A stretch of DNA of 8,527 nt from contig JACCZH010000256.1 in NCBI GenBank assembly GCA_013696045.1, positions 1-8,527 on the forward strand, in the 5' to 3' direction. The stretch is from Chloroflexia bacterium (lineage in GTDB: Bacteria; Chloroflexota; Chloroflexia; Thermomicrobiales; CFX8). The translations under genes were made by a program, and so were the position numbers. Below, piece after piece: positions 5,744 to 8,527 of the stretch. The notes below the pieces were generated by a model that worked only from the letters and a program-made list of their open reading frames with translations, was not told the DNA's origin and did no database searches. Every line of letters begins with the position of its first letter. Position 1 is the first letter of the stretch.

Positions 5744-6967
5744 CTAGTCGGCAGTCGCGGCATGGAGTCCCGCCGCGTCGCGCAGAGCTTCCGCCTTGTC
5801 GGTCCGCTCCCAGGTGAGGTCGAGGTCCGGCCGTCCAAAGTGTCCATAAGCCGCCACCTGCCGGTAGATCGGGCGCATAAGATCAAGATCCTCGATGATG
5901 GCCCTCGGGCGCAAGTCGAAGTGCTCCTTGATGAGCGCAATAAGCCGGTCGTCATCCAGCTTGCCCGTCCCAAACGTTTCGACATAGTATGACAGTGGAT
6001 TCGCAACGCCGATCGCGTACGAGACCTGAATCTCGCAGCGCTCCGCGAGGCCGGCGGCGACGATATTCTTGGCCACATAGCGTGCCGCGTAGGCCGCCGA
6101 GCGGTCAACCTTGGTTGGATCCTTGCCCGAGAATGCTCCCCCGCCATGCCGGGCAACCCCGCCATAAGTGTCAACAATGATCTTTCGTCCTGTCAATCCG
6201 GCGTCACCCATCGGGCCTCCGACGGTGAAGCGCCCACTCGGGTTGATCAGAATCTCGGTTTGCTCCATCAAGTGCGACGGCACAACCCGATCAATAACGG
6301 CATTCTGAATGCCCTCATAAATAACAGTGTTTGACACGGCGTCGTCGTGCTGCGCCGAAATAACGACCGTCGCAACCCGGACAGGTTTGCCGTGAGCGTA
6401 CTCAATCGTTACCTGGCTCTTACCGTCCGGCCGAAGCCAGGGCAGTGTGCCATCTTTTCGGGCCGCCGAAAGCTGGCGAGTGAGGGCGTGTGCCAACGAG
6501 ATCGGCAGCGGCATCAGCTCCGGAGTCTCATCGCATGCGAACCCGATCATCATGCCCTGATCGCCCGCGCCGGTCGTGCTCCGTAGATCGACGCCGCTGT
6601 CAGCACGTGATTCCATAGCGTGGCTAACAGCCTCACTGATCTCGGACGCCTGCTCCTTGATCGACGTCATCACGCCACAGGTCTCATAGTCGAAACCGTA
6701 CTTAGCGCGGGTGTAGCCGACGTCGCGCACTACTTCCCTGGCTATAGTTGGAATATCGACGTAGACATCGGTCGTGATCTCGCCCATAACGATAATCAAG
6801 CCGGTCGTGGTCGCCGTCTCGCAGGCAACACGCGCATCCGGGTCTTCGGCAATGATCTTGTCGAGCACGGCATCCGAAATCTGGTCACAGATCTTATCGG
6901 GATGCCCTTCGGTGACGGACTCCGATGTAAAGAACGTCTGCGACGATCGGACAAAAGACGTTGTCAT
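5744..6967 (-). CDS. metK: S-adenosylmethionine synthase
   Basis: MetK condenses methionine and ATP to S-adenosylmethionine, releasing phosphate and pyrophosphate. The 407-residue protein is full length. The start of the first domain has SESVTEGHPDKICDQ with the catalytic His at about residue 22. The two family signatures are intact: GAGDQG at 133-138 and GGGAFSGKD at 275-283. ATG 6967 is preceded by GAGG at a seven-base spacing. It lies 45 bases downstream of ahcY in the same direction, so the gene that makes SAM is co-transcribed with the one that clears SAH. No SAM- or SAH-sensing riboswitch motif is seen in the 45-base gap. Any control of the unit probably acts at a promoter outside the window. 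Confidence 0.98.
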   Translation of the reverse strand: MTTSFVRSSQTFFTSESVTEGHPDKICDQISDAVLDKIIAEDPDARVACETATTTGLIIVMGEITTDVYVDIPTIAREVVRDVGYTRAKYGFDYETCGVMTSIKEQASEISEAVSHAMESRADSGVDLRSTTGAGDQGMMIGFACDETPELMPLPISLAHALTRQLSAARKDGTLPWLRPDGKSQVTIEYAHGKPVRVATVVISAQHDDAVSNTVIYEGIQNAVIDRVVPSHLMEQTEILINPSGRFTVGGPMGDAGLTGRKIIVDTYGGVARHGGGAFSGKDPTKVDRSAAYAARYVAKNIVAAGLAERCEIQVSYAIGVANPLSYYVETFGTGKLDDDRLIALIKEHFDLRPRAIIEDLDLMRPIYRQVAAYGHFGRPDLDLTWERTDKAEALRDAAGLHAATAD

Positions 6968-7012
6968 ACCAATACCTCTTTCGTTGGACGAGGACGCTCG
7001 CCCTTCACCGGG

Positions 7013-8287
7013 TTAGGTCCCCTGCTCCCACGATTCCATGTAGTTCTGCTGCTCGTCGGTGAGCGTGTCGATCTCGATCACCATACTGTCCAGCTTGAGT
7101 TTGGCGATGTGCTGATCGATTTCGGTCGGAACGTTATAGACACGTTTCTCGAGCGTTCCCTTGGATTGGACCAGGTACGAGCAGGCCAGCGCCTGGTTCG
7201 CAAATGACATGTCCATGACACTGGCTGGATGGCCCTCGGCGGCGGCCAGGTTAATGAGCCGTCCGTCGCCCAGAACAATCACCCGCTTATCCGAGCTAAG
7301 CTGAAATTCCTCGACGAATGGCCGCAGCTCCCGGCGCCCCTCACCAGCCATCTCAGTTAGCGCCGCAAGGTTAATTTCGGAGTTGAAATGCCCGGCGTTG
7401 GCGACAATCGCGCCGTCTTTCATATTTCCGAAATCATCGCGGTCGATGACGTTGATGTTGCCGGTAGCGGTGACAAAAATATCGCCCATCGCCGCCGCGC
7501 GCTCCATGGTGGTGACCGCAAAGCCGTCCATGGCCGCCTCAAGCGCCCGCGTCGGGTTGATCTCGGTAACAATGACACGCGAGCCCATGCCCTTCGCCCG
7601 CATCGCGATGCCCTTACCGCACCAGCCGTAACCGGCGACGATCATGGTCTTGCCCGCTAGCAGGATATTGGTTGCCCGCAGAATGCCGTCAAGTGTCGAC
7701 TGACCGGTGCCATAGCGATTATCGAAGAAGTGCTTCGTCTCGGCATCATTCACTGCAATGACTGGAAACTCCAGGACGTTCTGGCGTTCCATGGAACGCA
7801 TGCGCACCACACCGGTTGTGGTTTCTTCGGTCGCGCCAACCATGCCTTCAAGCGCGTCGCGTCTCTGCCGGTGGAGAGTGCTCACGACATCCGCCCCGTC
7901 GTCAATAACGATGTGAGGCTTGTGGTCAATCGCCTGGTTGAGGTGCCGGTAATAGGTGTCCGAATCCTCGCCCTTGATGGCAAAAACCGATATGCCTTCG
8001 TCCACCAGCGCGGCCGCCACGTCATCCTGGGTAGAGAGCGGGTTGCTGGCACAAATCACCGCGTGCGCGCCGCCTGCCCGCAGTGTGAGCGCCAGGTTCG
8101 CGGTTTCCGTCGTGACGTGGACACAGGCAACAATCCGCATGCCAGCCAGTGGCTGGTCGCGCTCAAAGCGCTCGCGGATAAGCTCCAGCACCGGCATCTC
8201 GCGGGCTGCCCAGCTAATACGCCTATGGCCGGCTGCCGCGAGCGACCGATCGGCTATGTCATATGAGAGCTGTTCGACTTCGGCCAT
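7013..8287 (-). CDS. ahcY: Adenosylhomocysteinase (S-adenosylhomocysteine hydrolase)
   Basis: AhcY reversibly splits S-adenosylhomocysteine into homocysteine and adenosine with a tightly bound NAD, relieving product inhibition of methyltransferases. The 424-residue protein shows the substrate segment CVHVTTETANLALTL (from residue 55), GATEETTTGV (151-160), and the NAD-binding loop VAGYGWCGKG (217-226). It is the short form common in archaea, Thermotoga and related bacteria: the central motif reads NRYGTGQSTLDG rather than the YGCRESLIDG of the eukaryotic type. The long C-terminal tail ending KPDHYRY is absent, the protein ending YMESWEQGT. ATG 8287 has AAGGAG six bases upstream. It sits 32 bases after the kinase gene and 45 before metK, which fits a SAM-cycle operon. 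Confidence 0.98.
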   Translation of the reverse strand: MAEVEQLSYDIADRSLAAAGHRRISWAAREMPVLELIRERFERDQPLAGMRIVACVHVTTETANLALTLRAGGAHAVICASNPLSTQDDVAAALVDEGISVFAIKGEDSDTYYRHLNQAIDHKPHIVIDDGADVVSTLHRQRRDALEGMVGATEETTTGVVRMRSMERQNVLEFPVIAVNDAETKHFFDNRYGTGQSTLDGILRATNILLAGKTMIVAGYGWCGKGIAMRAKGMGSRVIVTEINPTRALEAAMDGFAVTTMERAAAMGDIFVTATGNINVIDRDDFGNMKDGAIVANAGHFNSEINLAALTEMAGEGRRELRPFVEEFQLSSDKRVIVLGDGRLINLAAAEGHPASVMDMSFANQALACSYLVQSKGTLEKRVYNVPTEIDQHIAKLKLDSMVIEIDTLTDEQQNYMESWEQGT

Positions 8288-8319
8288 GAATGACTCCTTC
8301 TACTCAATAAAATCGAAAA

Positions 8320-8527
8320 CTAGCGCTTCACGAACACCTTCGCTGCGCTCTCAGCGTAATCTGGAAACGTCTCTGCAAACCGCTTGCTAAATTCATCACG
8401 CGTGTATTGGTGGCTCTGAGTGCCTTTGGACTCCACGACATAGGTTGCGGCGACCGACCCAATACGGCCGGCAACATCCAGCGGCAGGTCGTGCAATATC
8501 CCCGCCAACAACCCGGCCCGGTACGCG
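8320..8527 (-). CDS. PfkB-family carbohydrate/adenosine kinase, C-terminal end only
   Basis: The frame is open to the window edge at 8527, so only the last 68 residues are present. It begins AYRAGLLAGILHDLP, the helix that directly follows the catalytic GxGD motif of PfkB kinases; that Asp lies just outside the window. The rest, with AGRIGSVAATYVVESKGTQSHQYTRDEFSKRF, matches the C-terminus of PfkB kinases that often sit beside ahcY in related bacteria. By context adenosine is the likely substrate: it is the second product of AhcY, and phosphorylating it to AMP would pull the reaction toward hydrolysis. Ribose- or other sugar-kinase activity cannot be excluded from this fragment. Stop TAG is at 8320-8322, 32 bases before ahcY. 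Confidence 0.85.
   Translation of the reverse strand, partial: AYRAGLLAGILHDLPLDVAGRIGSVAATYVVESKGTQSHQYTRDEFSKRFAETFPDYAESAAKVFVKR

Noticed and set aside
6968..7012. Possible SAM or SAH riboswitch before metK
   Set aside because: The 45-base gap is too short and has none of the conserved core sequences or paired stems.
6620..7207. 195-residue open frame on the plus strand
   Set aside because: Antisense to metK and ahcY; no motifs and no supported ribosome-binding site.
7730..8266. 178-residue open frame on the plus strand
   Set aside because: Antisense shadow of ahcY.

Overview
The window is a gene-dense bacterial segment (moderately high GC by eye) with short gaps, four-base overlaps and clear Shine-Dalgarno sites. 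No tRNA, rRNA, CRISPR array or insertion sequence was seen. The gene set suggests a Chloroflexota-like bacterium: a short-form AdoHcy hydrolase next to a PfkB kinase and metK, a DarA-type c-di-AMP receptor, a stand-alone small SWIM protein, and a GTDC1-like mannosyltransferase. That placement is an inference from gene content and was not tested.

Left part (1-3291). The 3' part of a plus-strand glycosyltransferase resembling tRNA-queuosine mannosyltransferase (GTDC1/DUF3524) runs into a minus-strand three-gene unit. That unit reads, in order of transcription, mobA, an unrecognised 125-residue protein, and a gamma-glutamyltransferase-family Ntn hydrolase. mobA and the small gene overlap by GTGA, and the hydrolase starts 14 bases after the small gene ends. 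The glycosyltransferase and hydrolase stop codons share the palindrome CTAG.

Centre (3292-3883). A 319-base divergent intergenic region separates mobA from a plus-strand gene for a 90-residue SWIM zinc-finger protein. This region holds two pairs of short direct repeats. They are followed by a 12-codon ORF with its own ribosome-binding site, whose stop codon forms the base of an intrinsic-terminator hairpin with a T tract. The arrangement looks like a leader-peptide attenuator controlling the SWIM gene, or a short terminated transcript. It is the most unusual non-coding structure in the window.

Right part (4000-8527), all minus strand. In order of transcription: the end of a PfkB-family sugar/adenosine kinase (cut by the window edge), ahcY, metK, an SDR sugar-nucleotide enzyme of the GDP-mannose dehydratase/reductase type, then after about 160 bases darA (c-di-AMP receptor) and an 85-residue unrecognised ORF. 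The first three make a coherent S-adenosylmethionine cycle. MetK makes SAM, AhcY splits the SAH left after methyl transfer into homocysteine and adenosine, and the kinase could remove adenosine and pull the reversible AhcY reaction forward. The sugar-nucleotide gene follows metK after 8 bases, so it is probably co-transcribed although it belongs to another pathway.
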